From Azospirillum sp. TSH58 (lineage in GTDB: Bacteria > Pseudomonadota > Alphaproteobacteria > Azospirillales > Azospirillaceae): a stretch of 64,000 bases of DNA. Below the pieces are notes generated by a model. The model saw only the letters and a program-made list of their open reading frames with translations. It ran no database searches and had not been told where the DNA came from. The stretch is from assembly GCF_003119115.1 (NCBI RefSeq), contig NZ_CP022363.1, positions 683,001 to 747,000 of the forward strand. The letters run 5' to 3'. The translations under genes and the position numbers were made by a program. Of the stretch, positions 9,317 through 17,269 are shown one piece after another; position 1 is the stretch's first letter; each line of letters starts with the position of its first letter.

Positions 9317-10336
9317 ATGGCGATGGGATTTCCCCCGATGACGGCGCGCGATCTGGAACGGCTGGGCCACCAGCTCGACTGGAACCTGCTGCGCACCTTC
9401 ATGGTGATCGTGCAGGAGCAGGGGCTGACCCGCGCGGCGCAGCGTCTCGGGCTGACCCAGCCGGCGGTGTCCCAGGCCCTGAAGCGGCTGGAGGACCAGA
9501 TGGGCCGCAGCCTGATCGAGCGCGGGCAGGGCCGCTTCCGGGTGACCGAGGCGGGCGAGATCATCTACGCCGAGGTGCTGGAGATCTACGGCAACATCTC
9601 CCGCTTCGCCGTCCTGATGCGTGACATCCGCGAGGAGATTTCCGGCCACATCCGAATCCTGCTGGCCAGCCGGATCCAGTCGCTGCTGTTCGACGCCCTG
9701 CTGGAGCGCTTCCACGCCACCCACCCGCAGGTGACCTTCCGGCTGGACGTGATGGCGAGCGCCGACGTCCACATGGCGATCCAGCAGAAGACCGGCTCGC
9801 TCGGCCTCTGCCTGATGCGGGAGCCGCCGCCGCTGGTCGAGCACGCGCTGTTCGCCCGCCAGATCTACCGGCTGTATTGCGGGCCGCGGCACCATCTGTT
9901 CGGCCGCACCGGCCTGACGCTGGGCGATCTGCGCAGCGAGGGGTTCGTCTCCTTCACCTCCGACCAGATCGGCGGCGTGCTGTCGCCGCTGGCCGTCTTC
10001 CGCGCGCAGGAGGGGATCGAGAGCCGGATCGTCGGCGCCTCGGTCAATCTGGACGAGGTGCGGCGCATGATCTCCGTCGGGCTGGGGATCGGGCCGCTGC
10101 CCCGCCATGTGGCGGAGCGCGACGTGCGCGACGGCCTGCTGTGGCCGCTGCCGCCGGAGGAGGGGGTGGCGCCGGTGGACATCCATCTGCTGTGGAACCC
10201 CGCCTCCAAGATGAACCGGGCGGAGCGCGCCTTCATCGAGCATTGCCGCGCCGCCATCGCCGGCATCCCGCTCGACCTGCGTTTCGATCCGGTGGCGGTG
10301 AGCGAGTGGATCGACCGGCAGTTCGGCGACACGTGA
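9317..10336 (+). CDS. LysR family transcriptional regulator
   Basis: 339 aa. The winged HTH lies near residues 20-80 with LTRAAQRLGLTQPAVSQALKRLE, the signature LysR recognition helix region, preceded by LDWNLLRTFMVIVQEQ. The rest is the LysR substrate-binding fold (IRILLASRIQSLLFDALLERF onward), which binds an unknown small effector. AGGATTT sits just before the ATG at 9317; an in-frame ATG at 9338 is also possible. It is divergent from the deacylase-ABC-amidohydrolase genes, the classical position for a LysR activator of an adjacent catabolic operon. The N-terminus is about 20 residues longer than usual. Confidence 0.93.
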   Translation: MAMGFPPMTARDLERLGHQLDWNLLRTFMVIVQEQGLTRAAQRLGLTQPAVSQALKRLEDQMGRSLIERGQGRFRVTEAGEIIYAEVLEIYGNISRFAVLMRDIREEISGHIRILLASRIQSLLFDALLERFHATHPQVTFRLDVMASADVHMAIQQKTGSLGLCLMREPPPLVEHALFARQIYRLYCGPRHHLFGRTGLTLGDLRSEGFVSFTSDQIGGVLSPLAVFRAQEGIESRIVGASVNLDEVRRMISVGLGIGPLPRHVAERDVRDGLLWPLPPEEGVAPVDIHLLWNPASKMNRAERAFIEHCRAAIAGIPLDLRFDPVAVSEWIDRQFGDT

Positions 10337-10360
10337 GCGGCACCATTCGGCCCGCCGCGA

Positions 10361-10717
10361 TCACCGCGCCCGCGTCTTCAGCGTCATCAGATAGGCCACG
10401 ATGTCGTCCGTTTCGTCGGGTGTGAGGCGGATGTTCGGCATGACCGGGTGCGAGCTGCGCAGGTAGCTGCGCAACGCCATTTCGGTCACCCCCGGATCGG
10501 ACAACCGTTCGGTCAGGTCGGGCGCTTCGACGCCTTCTTCCATTGCCGGCGGTTTGGCTGCCCGTTCCGCCGATACGCGATGGCATTCCCCGCAGACCTC
10601 CTCGGCCAGCCGGCGGCCATATTCGACGCTTCCAAGCCCATCCGGGTTGGTTTGCGCCGTAAGCGGGCCGGGCGGGACCGTCAACGTCATGGCGATGAGC
10701 AGAATGCTGGCCCGCAT
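10361..10717 (-). CDS. Small periplasmic c-type cytochrome
   Basis: 118 aa. ATG at 10717 has an AGGAGGC ribosome binding site; an in-frame extension upstream is less likely. A signal peptide (MRASILLIAMTLTVPPGPLTAQ) precedes one haem-binding CGECH motif at residues 42-46, and a likely distal ligand Met lies in HPVMPNIRLT. The final helix TDDIVAYLMTL is typical of class I cytochromes c. It would carry one covalent haem in the periplasm and shuttle electrons; the partner is unknown. It is convergent with the LysR gene and has no operon neighbours. Confidence 0.88.
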   Translation of the reverse strand: MRASILLIAMTLTVPPGPLTAQTNPDGLGSVEYGRRLAEEVCGECHRVSAERAAKPPAMEEGVEAPDLTERLSDPGVTEMALRSYLRSSHPVMPNIRLTPDETDDIVAYLMTLKTRAR

Positions 10718-11048
10718 GGCGGCGCCTCCTTCCGGACATGCCAATGTCATCAGAGGACGCTAATAAAAAGCCAGGGTAGGGCGGGCCGGCGCCGCCTGTC
10801 CATTCCTCGGACGGGGAAGGACAGAGTTTGCAAGCAAAGATTTCCGATGCGCTGCCGCCGTATTGATAAGCAAAAGAATCTCTCTTGAAAAACAGCAGCT
10901 TCCCGGAGTCTTCGCAAAAGATACACGGAATCTCACAAAAATGCCCCGCCAGGAGCCGGCTCCTAATTGGTAGCAGTGTCATATGCCAAAGGGCGAAAAC
11001 GCCGAAGAAGTCATACCAGAAGATAACATCTCAAGAGAGCATTGACAT
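10718..11048. promoter_or_regulatory. Divergent intergenic region with perfect 14-bp palindrome
   Basis: 331 bp between the cytochrome gene (minus) and the beta-helix exoprotein gene (plus), distinctly richer in A+T than its flanks, so it should hold both promoters. A perfect palindrome AGGAGCCGGCTCCT lies at 10951-10964, about 85 bp before the exoprotein start, and a small stem GGCG-AAAA-CGCC lies near 10994. Either could be a regulator site. The exoprotein start has only a weak purine-rich ribosome binding site (AAGAGAG). Confidence 0.4.
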
Positions 11049-13862
11049 ATGGCCAACCTGTACGGACCGAAGACGCTGACCGCCCCCGCTGGTGCGATCG
11101 TCATAGCACCCGGCGCCAACATCCAGTCCATCGTCAATGGCGCTCCCGCCGGCGCGACCTTCTGGTTGCAGTCGGGCGAGTACCGTCTCCAGTCGATCAC
11201 GCCCAAGGACAACCAGACCTTCATCGGCGCCGAGGGCGCCGTGCTGAACGGGTCGAAGCTGCTGACCGGCTTCACCCAGGACAGCGCCGGGCGCTGGGTG
11301 GTCGGCGGGCAGACTCAGCAGGGTGAGCGCCGCGCGACGGACGAGGCGACGCCCGGCGCGATGCGCGCCGGCTATCCGGAAACCGTCTATGTGGACGACA
11401 AGCCGCTGACGCCCGTGGACGCGCTGTCGAAGCTGAAGGCGGGAACCTTCTACTTCGACTACAACGCCGACAAGATCTACCTGGGCGACAACCCGGCGGG
11501 GCACAAGGTGGAGGCCGGGACGACCGCCCACGCCTTCGGCGGCACCGCGGACGGCGTGACGGTCAAGAACCTCGTCATCGAGAAATACACCCCGCCGGCG
11601 CAGGAAGGCGCCATCCAGGGCGACGTCAACTGGACCATCCAGGACAACGAGCTTCGCTTGAACTACGCGGTCGGCGCGACGGCGCAGGACGGCAGCAAGT
11701 TCATCGGCAACTACGTCCACGACAACGGCGAGATGGGGCTGGGCGGCGCTGGGGCCAAGATCCTGGTCGAAGGCAACGAGATCGCGCGCAACGGCGCCTG
11801 GTCGGGCATCGACGTGTTCTGGGAAGGCGGCGGCACCAAGTTCGCCTACACCACCGATCTGGTGGTCCGCGGCAACTACTCCCACGACAACACCGGCTTC
11901 GGCCTGTGGACCGACATCGACAATGTCGGGACGCTGTACGAGAACAACGTCCTCGTGAACAACAGCGGCGGCGGCATCACCCACGAGATCAGCTACGACG
12001 CCGTCATCCGCAACAACGTGATGGTCGGCAACGGCGCCAAGCCGCAGGCCGAGGGCTGGCTGTGGGGCGGGTCGATCCAGATCCAGAACTCGCAGAACGT
12101 CGAGGCCTACGGCAACAAGATCGACATCACCGGGGTCAAGGGCGCCAACGGCATCGTGATGATCCAGCAGGACCGCGGCACCGGGGAATTCGGGACCTGG
12201 ACCACGACCAACAACAAGATCCACGACAACATCATCGTTTCCAAGGACGGCAACGGCCAGTCGGGCGGCGTGGCCGATTACAACGAAGCCGGCATGCTGA
12301 ACGGCGGCAACGTGTGGGACAACAACACCTACTACATGCCGGACGGCGACCGCTGGCGCTGGGGCGACTTCCCGGAGGGCGACAACTGGTCCGCCTACAT
12401 GAACGCGACGACGCAGGACGAGCATTCGACCCTGTCGCAGGCCTATCCCTCCACCGCCGGCTGGACGACCGTCACCCCCACCACCCCGACCAACCCGCCG
12501 GCTCCCACCCCGACGGACACCACGCCGCCCACGGTCAAGGTGAGCATTGCCGACAGCAGCGTGACCAAGGGTGAGGCGCCGCTCGTCACCTTCGCCTTCA
12601 GCGAGGCGGTGAAGGGCTTCGCGCTGGCCGACACCACGGTGAAGGGCGGCACGCTGAGCGGCTTCAAGACGGTGGACGCCTCCACCTACACCGCCGTCTT
12701 CACGCCCTCGACCAACACCAAGATCACCGACGCCAACGTGGCGGTGAAGGCGGGCAGCTACACCGACCTCGCCGGCAACACGGGCAAGGCTGGCTCCGCC
12801 GGCTTCGCCGTGGACACGACCACGCCCACCGTCCCGACAACCCCGACAGCCAGCGTCACGACCATCAAGGTCAACGCCTCCGGTGCCGCGGCGGGCGGGG
12901 TGAACGCGCATTTCAAGGTGCTGGTGGACGGCAAGGCCATCGGCGACGCCACGGTCGGCACGGCGGCGAAGGACTACAGCTTCACCACCAACCTGACCGC
13001 CGGGCAGCCGCACAAGGTGCAGATCCAGTACGACAACGACGGCTTCGTGAACGGCCAGGACCGCAACCTGTTCGTGAACAAGATCACCATCAACGGCACC
13101 GCCCACAACCCGACCGACAGCATCGTCAGCTACGACAAGGGCGCGCTGGACGGCAAGGACGTGGTCAAGGGCCAGTCGTCGATGTGGTGGGGCGGCACGC
13201 TGGTGGTCGACGCCCCGGCGAAGGAGTTCCCCGCGGGCGGCACTCTGCCGCAGAGCGGTCCCAGCAGCACGACGATCACCGTCAACGCCTCCGGTACGGC
13301 GGCGGGCGGGGTGAACGCCCACTTCAACCTGCTGGTGGACGGCCAGAAGGTCGGTGAGGGCGTGGCCGGCACGGCGGCGAAGGACTACAGCTTCACCACC
13401 AGCCTGACCGCCGATCAGGCGCACAAGGTGCAGATCCAGTACGACAACGACGCCGTGGTGAACGGGCAGGACCGCTCGCTGATCGTCAACAAGGTCACGA
13501 TCAACGGCAAATCCGTCCTGTCCACCGACGGCAACGTCACCTACGACAAGGGCGCGTTGGACGGCAAGGACGTGGTCAAGGGCCAGGCCGGCCTGTGGTG
13601 GAACGGCACGCTGGTGGTGGACGCCGACAAGAGCTTCTTCCCCTCGGCCACCCCGGTCGGCGAGGCCGCGCCCCTGGCGCTCGACGCCGGGACGGACAGC
13701 GTGTGGAGCCACGTCGCCGCCCAGCAGGCGGCGTCCGCTCCGGCGGCCGTGGCCGACGCGGCGGTGGTGGCGAACAGCCTGTACGGGGCCATGCCCGTCG
13801 AGGCCGGCTATGATCCGCTGTTCGACCACATCGACCCGTCGCTGCTGAGCCACGCGGCCTAA
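11049..13862 (+). CDS. Beta-helix exoprotein with Ig-like domain and two CBM60-like modules
   Basis: 937 aa, apparently modular. Residues about 15-465 form a right-handed beta-helix: repeated N-rich rungs such as FIGNYVHDNGEMGLGG, VRGNYSHDNTGFGLW and VIRNNVMVGNGA, as in pectate-lyase-fold and mannuronan-epimerase-like proteins. Residues about 490-590 look like a bacterial Ig-like domain (DTTPPTVKVSIADSSVTKG). Two near-identical copies follow (about 604-723 and 740-858), each with NASG.AAGGVNAHF, KDYSFTT, KVQIQYDND and KGALDGKDVVKGQ, resembling the calcium-dependent CBM60 xylan-binding family. No Sec signal peptide is present, and the acidic tail ending LFDHIDPSLLSHAA suggests type I secretion, though no RTX repeats are seen. 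It sits at the edge of the exopolysaccharide locus and likely binds or cleaves the polymer. Enzymatic activity is unproven. Confidence 0.82.
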   Translation: MANLYGPKTLTAPAGAIVIAPGANIQSIVNGAPAGATFWLQSGEYRLQSITPKDNQTFIGAEGAVLNGSKLLTGFTQDSAGRWVVGGQTQQGERRATDEATPGAMRAGYPETVYVDDKPLTPVDALSKLKAGTFYFDYNADKIYLGDNPAGHKVEAGTTAHAFGGTADGVTVKNLVIEKYTPPAQEGAIQGDVNWTIQDNELRLNYAVGATAQDGSKFIGNYVHDNGEMGLGGAGAKILVEGNEIARNGAWSGIDVFWEGGGTKFAYTTDLVVRGNYSHDNTGFGLWTDIDNVGTLYENNVLVNNSGGGITHEISYDAVIRNNVMVGNGAKPQAEGWLWGGSIQIQNSQNVEAYGNKIDITGVKGANGIVMIQQDRGTGEFGTWTTTNNKIHDNIIVSKDGNGQSGGVADYNEAGMLNGGNVWDNNTYYMPDGDRWRWGDFPEGDNWSAYMNATTQDEHSTLSQAYPSTAGWTTVTPTTPTNPPAPTPTDTTPPTVKVSIADSSVTKGEAPLVTFAFSEAVKGFALADTTVKGGTLSGFKTVDASTYTAVFTPSTNTKITDANVAVKAGSYTDLAGNTGKAGSAGFAVDTTTPTVPTTPTASVTTIKVNASGAAAGGVNAHFKVLVDGKAIGDATVGTAAKDYSFTTNLTAGQPHKVQIQYDNDGFVNGQDRNLFVNKITINGTAHNPTDSIVSYDKGALDGKDVVKGQSSMWWGGTLVVDAPAKEFPAGGTLPQSGPSSTTITVNASGTAAGGVNAHFNLLVDGQKVGEGVAGTAAKDYSFTTSLTADQAHKVQIQYDNDAVVNGQDRSLIVNKVTINGKSVLSTDGNVTYDKGALDGKDVVKGQAGLWWNGTLVVDADKSFFPSATPVGEAAPLALDAGTDSVWSHVAAQQAASAPAAVADAAVVANSLYGAMPVEAGYDPLFDHIDPSLLSHAA

Positions 13863-13882
13863 CGCGACCGGAACGGCGAAGG

Positions 13883-13908
13883 GCGGTCCAACCGACACTG
13901 GACCGCCT
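13883..13908 (+). terminator. Rho-independent-type terminator after the beta-helix gene
   Basis: Nine-bp stem GGCGGTCCA / TGGACCGCC with an 8-nt loop, starting 21 bp after the stop codon and followed by a short TTTCG tract. It is the only strong stem downstream and would end the monocistronic exoprotein mRNA. Confidence 0.8.
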
Positions 13909-13966
13909 TTCGTCGGTTGTCGAAACCGCAAGACTTCTGCGGGCTTGGCGACGGTCCCGGCTGGTA

Positions 13967-14227
13967 TCAATCTTCGCGTGCCCGGAACCGGGCCTTGACG
14001 GTTTCCTGCGCCAGCCAGTCCGCCCCGACGTGGCGCGGCCATGGCGCCTGCCGGGTGAAGCCGATCCGGTGCAGGTGGTTCAGCCGCTGCGCACTGGCAC
14101 CCAGCGCCCGAGCATCCCGGCAATCCATTGCGCCACTTTGCGCGCCGTCCACAGGCCACGGCTGCGGATGTGAACGCTGCGTTCCGTGCCTTCCAACATG
14201 GAATCGGCCGCGCCTCATTGGGATCAT
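13967..14227 (-). pseudogene. IS630-type transposase remnant (frameshifted)
   Basis: Two reading frames together resemble the DNA-binding part of IS630-family transposases. One frame gives GLWTARKVAQWIAGMLGRW (about 14170 down to 14110), matching the winged-helix segment. After a frame change the next frame gives AQRLNHLHRIGFTRQ and APWPRHVGADW, the usual continuation in this family. The first frame stops soon after the shift and the second stops at 13967, well before any DDE catalytic domain. No matching terminal inverted repeats were found. It is a dead fragment marking past insertion or rearrangement at the left end of the polysaccharide locus. The family call is from recalled motifs. Confidence 0.6.
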
Positions 14228-14269
14228 TCACTTGCCGTTGGTATTACACATCGCCCCGATGTGTCTCTG

Positions 14270-14593
14270 ATGGGTAAGCGCATCACTCTCATTCAATCTA
14301 GCTACGTGTCCTGGAAAGGGCGCTTTGATATCATCGGCTCGATAGACGGATCTCCCCTGTTCGACTGCGTGTCGTTTGCCCGGTGCGGCTGGCACAACCG
14401 CGTCACGACGGCGCGGGGTGTGCAATGGCTGACACCCCCGACCGAGACCAAGGGACGCTATCAACAGGCCATCCCGAAAACACGGATCGCCGGGTCCTGC
14501 GCGGGCGAGCGGTGGAGGGCGATCAGCCGTGCGCCATTCGCCGCGCTCGCTCCCCGACTCTGGGCGTTCTACGGCGGGTTCGAACGCGAGGTG
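14270..14593 (+). pseudogene. WbqC-like protein remnant, joined in frame to the aminotransferase gene
   Basis: The frame starting at ATG 14270 reads MGKRITLIQSSYVSWKGRFD and continues with GWHNRVTTARGVQWLTPP and KGRYQQAIPKTRI. These match the N-terminal half of WbqC-family proteins, which begin with a KR.. QSNYIPWKGYFD-type segment followed by NRN.I....G..WLT.PV. About 110 residues remain of a usual 220-240, with ERWRAISRAPFAAL perhaps a later, deleted part. There is no stop before the aminotransferase, so the two are in one open frame. WbqC proteins are encoded in O-antigen and capsule loci, often beside WecE-type enzymes, so the original pair was probably adjacent and a deletion removed the WbqC C-terminus. 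A functional fusion cannot be excluded. Confidence 0.6.
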
Positions 14594-14599
14594 ATGCTG

Positions 14600-15919
14600 A
14601 TGAGCGACATGAAGATTGGCTTCAACCGCCCCACGTTGGCCGGCAACGAATTGGAGTACATCCGCCAGTCCCTGGAGCAGGCGCACCTTTCCGGAGATGG
14701 AGCGTTCACCAAACGCTGTCATGCGTGGCTGGAACGGCGGCTTGGGGCACCGCAGGCCTTGCTGACCCATTCCTGCACGGCAGCGCTGGAGATGGCCGCC
14801 CTTCTGACCGACGTCGGTCCGGGGGATGAGGTCATCATGCCCTCCTACACCTTCGTGTCCACCGCGAACGCCTTCGTGCTGCGCGGAGCGGTGCCTGTCT
14901 TCGTGGACATTCGGCCGGACACGCTGAACATCGACGAGCGCCTGATCGAGGCGGCGATCACGCCCCGCACCCGCGCCATCTGCGTGGTGCATTACGCCGG
15001 CGTCGCCTGCGACATGGACGCGATCTGCGCCATCGCCGCCCGGCATGGTCTGGCGGTGATCGAGGATGCCGCGCAGGCGCTGATGTCCGCGTACCGCGGC
15101 CGTCCGCTCGGCACCTTCGGCGCCTTGTCGGCCTTCTCCTTCCACGAAACCAAGAACCTGATTTCCGGCGAGGGCGGCGCCCTGGTCGTCAACGATCCGG
15201 ATTTGATCACCCGCGCCGAAATCATCCGCGAGAAGGGCACGAACCGCACGCGCTTCCTCCGTGGCGAGGTCAACAAGTACACCTGGGTGGACGTCGGTTC
15301 GTCCTATCTTCCCTCCGACATGCTGGCGGCGTTTCTTCTCGCTCAATTCGAGAATGCCGACCGGCTGGACGAGGAGCGCCATGCCATGTGGAACGCCTAC
15401 CATGAGGCTCTGGCACCGCTGGAGGAACGCGGCCTGTTGCGCCGTCCGCTGATCCCGGCCGAGTGTCGGCACAATGCCCATCTGTATTACGTCCTGGCGC
15501 GCACGGCCGGTGAGCGCAATGCGTTGATCGCCCACCTCCGAACGAACGGCGTTCAGGCGCCGTTTCATTACGTGCCGCTGCACACCGCGCCGGCCGGACG
15601 GCGTTATTCCCGCGCCGCGGGGGAATTGCCCGTCACGACCGATCTCTCCGCAAGGCTGCTGCGTCTTCCGATGTGGTACGGGCTGGGTGCCGGAACCGGG
15701 CAAGTGGTCGAAGCCGTGCAGGACTTTTTCCGCACGGTCCATTCGAGGGCGGCGGCAACGACGGGCTATGCTGCCTCAAGGGCGATGGCGCGTCATTTGG
15801 CTTGGGTGCGAAGCGCATCCGGCGAGGTTCCACCAACGCCAGCTGAGGCCGCCACCGGCATGCCCCTCTCGATCAATGCGAACGCATTGAATCGAGAGGG
15901 GTCCACGGTTGGAAAGTGA
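14600..15919 (+). CDS. DegT/DnrJ/EryC1-type sugar aminotransferase (WecE/RffA-like)
   Basis: 439 aa from ATG at 14600, preceded by GAGGTG six bases upstream. MKIGFNRPTLAGNELEYIRQ, LTHSCTAALEMAALL and GDEVIMPSYTFVSTANAF are close to WecE, which transfers an amino group from glutamate to dTDP-4-keto-6-deoxy-glucose giving dTDP-Fuc4N. The PLP lysine is K185 in FHETKNLISGEGGAL. The core matches the usual ~376 aa, but about 60 extra C-terminal residues run through a strong hairpin at 15863-15901, as if the original stop had been lost. The open frame also extends upstream into a WbqC-like remnant. No dTDP-glucose pathway genes (rmlAB) lie in the window. Role: amino-sugar for the exopolysaccharide or another glycan. 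Confidence 0.88.
   Translation: MSDMKIGFNRPTLAGNELEYIRQSLEQAHLSGDGAFTKRCHAWLERRLGAPQALLTHSCTAALEMAALLTDVGPGDEVIMPSYTFVSTANAFVLRGAVPVFVDIRPDTLNIDERLIEAAITPRTRAICVVHYAGVACDMDAICAIAARHGLAVIEDAAQALMSAYRGRPLGTFGALSAFSFHETKNLISGEGGALVVNDPDLITRAEIIREKGTNRTRFLRGEVNKYTWVDVGSSYLPSDMLAAFLLAQFENADRLDEERHAMWNAYHEALAPLEERGLLRRPLIPAECRHNAHLYYVLARTAGERNALIAHLRTNGVQAPFHYVPLHTAPAGRRYSRAAGELPVTTDLSARLLRLPMWYGLGAGTGQVVEAVQDFFRTVHSRAAATTGYAASRAMARHLAWVRSASGEVPPTPAEAATGMPLSINANALNREGSTVGK
15863..15901 (+). terminator. 18-bp hairpin within the aminotransferase 3' extension
   Basis: Arms CCCCTCTCGATCAATGCG and its reverse complement (one bulged A) around a 2-nt loop. It lies inside the extended coding frame, 18 bp before the stop. 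A second dyad, ACGGTTGGA / TCCAACCGT (15905-15943), follows at once, then a six-T run near 15969. Together they probably terminate transcription between the convergent aminotransferase and glycosyltransferase genes. The stem could also be the edge of a lost mobile element. Confidence 0.5.
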
Positions 15920-15986
15920 TGGAGGCGATCATTCTCCAACCGTATCAATCAATCGTCCCGGCATGGGCCTTTTTTCATGCTTGCTC

Positions 15987-17252
15987 TTACGCAGGCGCCG
16001 GCGTGTAGAGGTCCGGCGTGATCCGGCAGCTCGCGAAATCCTGGGCGCGCGCGTGGGCGGCACGGCTCATGGCGCGCAGGCGTGGGCGGTCCCGGTCCAG
16101 GGTCACGATGGCGTCGGCCAGCCCGTCGATCACCTCCGCCGCCGCGCGCCCGCGGCAGGGAACGGCGAAACCGCAGGAGGAATCGATCATGATTCCCGAG
16201 CCGCCGAGATCGAGGCAGATCACCGGCTGCGCGTTGGCCAGCGCCTCCATGATGACGTTGGCGGCGGAGTCGTGCAGGCTGGGGAACAGAAGCGCGTCGG
16301 AGCTTCGCAGCACCTCCATATAGTCGGGCTGGGACAGCCACTCGATGAAGTCGACATGCTCGGCGATGCCCAGCCGGTCGGCGAGAGTCTTCCATTCCTC
16401 CGACTGCGGACCGCTGCCGATCATCTGAAGGCGTGCCCGCGCCCCCTTCTCCAGCGCCTTGGCCAGCGCGGTCAGCGCGTAGTGGCCACCCTTCCAATAG
16501 AGGAAGCGGCCCGAGAAACGCAGCTTCAGCGGCGCTCCGGCATCGCCGCCGGTTTCGGCCTTCATCGGCACGAAGCGGTCGGGCGGGAGCGAGCAGCCGA
16601 AATGCTGGCGCGCCTTGTGGCGGTCCCCGGCGGGCAGGACGTGGCGGCTCTCATGGGTCTTCACATAGATCAGGTTGTAGCGCCGGTAGGTCAGGCGCAG
16701 GAAGGGATCGATGCGCGTCATGGCGATGGCGGCGTCGCGGACCAGCTCCGTCGCGACGGCCTTCCAGCCCAGCGGGCGGATCAGCGGCCAGGGCGCCCGC
16801 TCGCCGCCGCCGACCGGTCCGATCACCGACAGCGGCGCCAGCCCGCCGCAGAAGGCGGGAAAACGGATTCCGCCGATGGTCACGTTGTGGATGATGTCGA
16901 AGGGATGCCGGCGCACCAGCTCCTTCACCACCGCCCGGCAGCGCCATTGCCACGCGATGTAGGACAGCTGGAACCGCGTCTTGCTGTCGTGGTGCGCCAT
17001 GGTGTCGGGGCGGTCGATGAACACGAAGTCGTCCGGTTCGAAGGCGGTTTCGCCGCGTTCGATCTTGCGCAGGATCTTCGGGCGCAGACGCCCCTGCGTC
17101 ACCACCGTCACGCGGCAGCCCGAGCGCTTCAGCCCCTCGCCCCAGTTCCAGCCGTTGGCGGATTCCGACCCGCTGTCCGGCTCGCAGGCGAAGGCCACCA
17201 GAAGAACCGACTTTCCGGAATTGGCGGATTCGTCGGTGAACGGCACGCTCAT
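15987..17252 (-). CDS. Glycosyltransferase family 4 (GT-B), exopolysaccharide assembly
   Basis: 421 aa from ATG at 17252; longer frames upstream only copy the preceding gene out of frame. The N-terminus SVLLVAFACEPDSGSESANG is the acceptor-side Rossmann start of GT4 enzymes. The donor-binding half has LRFSGRFLYWKGGHYALTAL, SQPDYMEVLRSSDALLFPSL and the E-x7-E-like region MEALANAQPVICLDLGGSG. It would transfer a nucleotide-activated sugar to the lipid-linked repeat unit at the cytoplasmic membrane face. It is the last gene of the minus-strand operon, 17 bp after the polymerase gene. Donor and linkage cannot be predicted. Confidence 0.9.
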   Translation of the reverse strand: MSVPFTDESANSGKSVLLVAFACEPDSGSESANGWNWGEGLKRSGCRVTVVTQGRLRPKILRKIERGETAFEPDDFVFIDRPDTMAHHDSKTRFQLSYIAWQWRCRAVVKELVRRHPFDIIHNVTIGGIRFPAFCGGLAPLSVIGPVGGGERAPWPLIRPLGWKAVATELVRDAAIAMTRIDPFLRLTYRRYNLIYVKTHESRHVLPAGDRHKARQHFGCSLPPDRFVPMKAETGGDAGAPLKLRFSGRFLYWKGGHYALTALAKALEKGARARLQMIGSGPQSEEWKTLADRLGIAEHVDFIEWLSQPDYMEVLRSSDALLFPSLHDSAANVIMEALANAQPVICLDLGGSGIMIDSSCGFAVPCRGRAAAEVIDGLADAIVTLDRDRPRLRAMSRAAHARAQDFASCRITPDLYTPAPA

Positions 17253-17269
17253 CGTTCGTCCTCCCTCAA

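Noticed and set aside
11031-14231. 1066-codon minus-strand frame opposite the beta-helix exoprotein
   Set aside because: The plus strand has beta-helix rungs, domain repeats and a terminator; the opposite frame has only low-complexity Val/Arg/Gly text.
14575-14595. T-loop-like GGGTTCGAACGC that could suggest a tRNA 3' end
   Set aside because: No acceptor stem, anticodon arm or CCA can be folded around it; it lies in the WbqC remnant frame.
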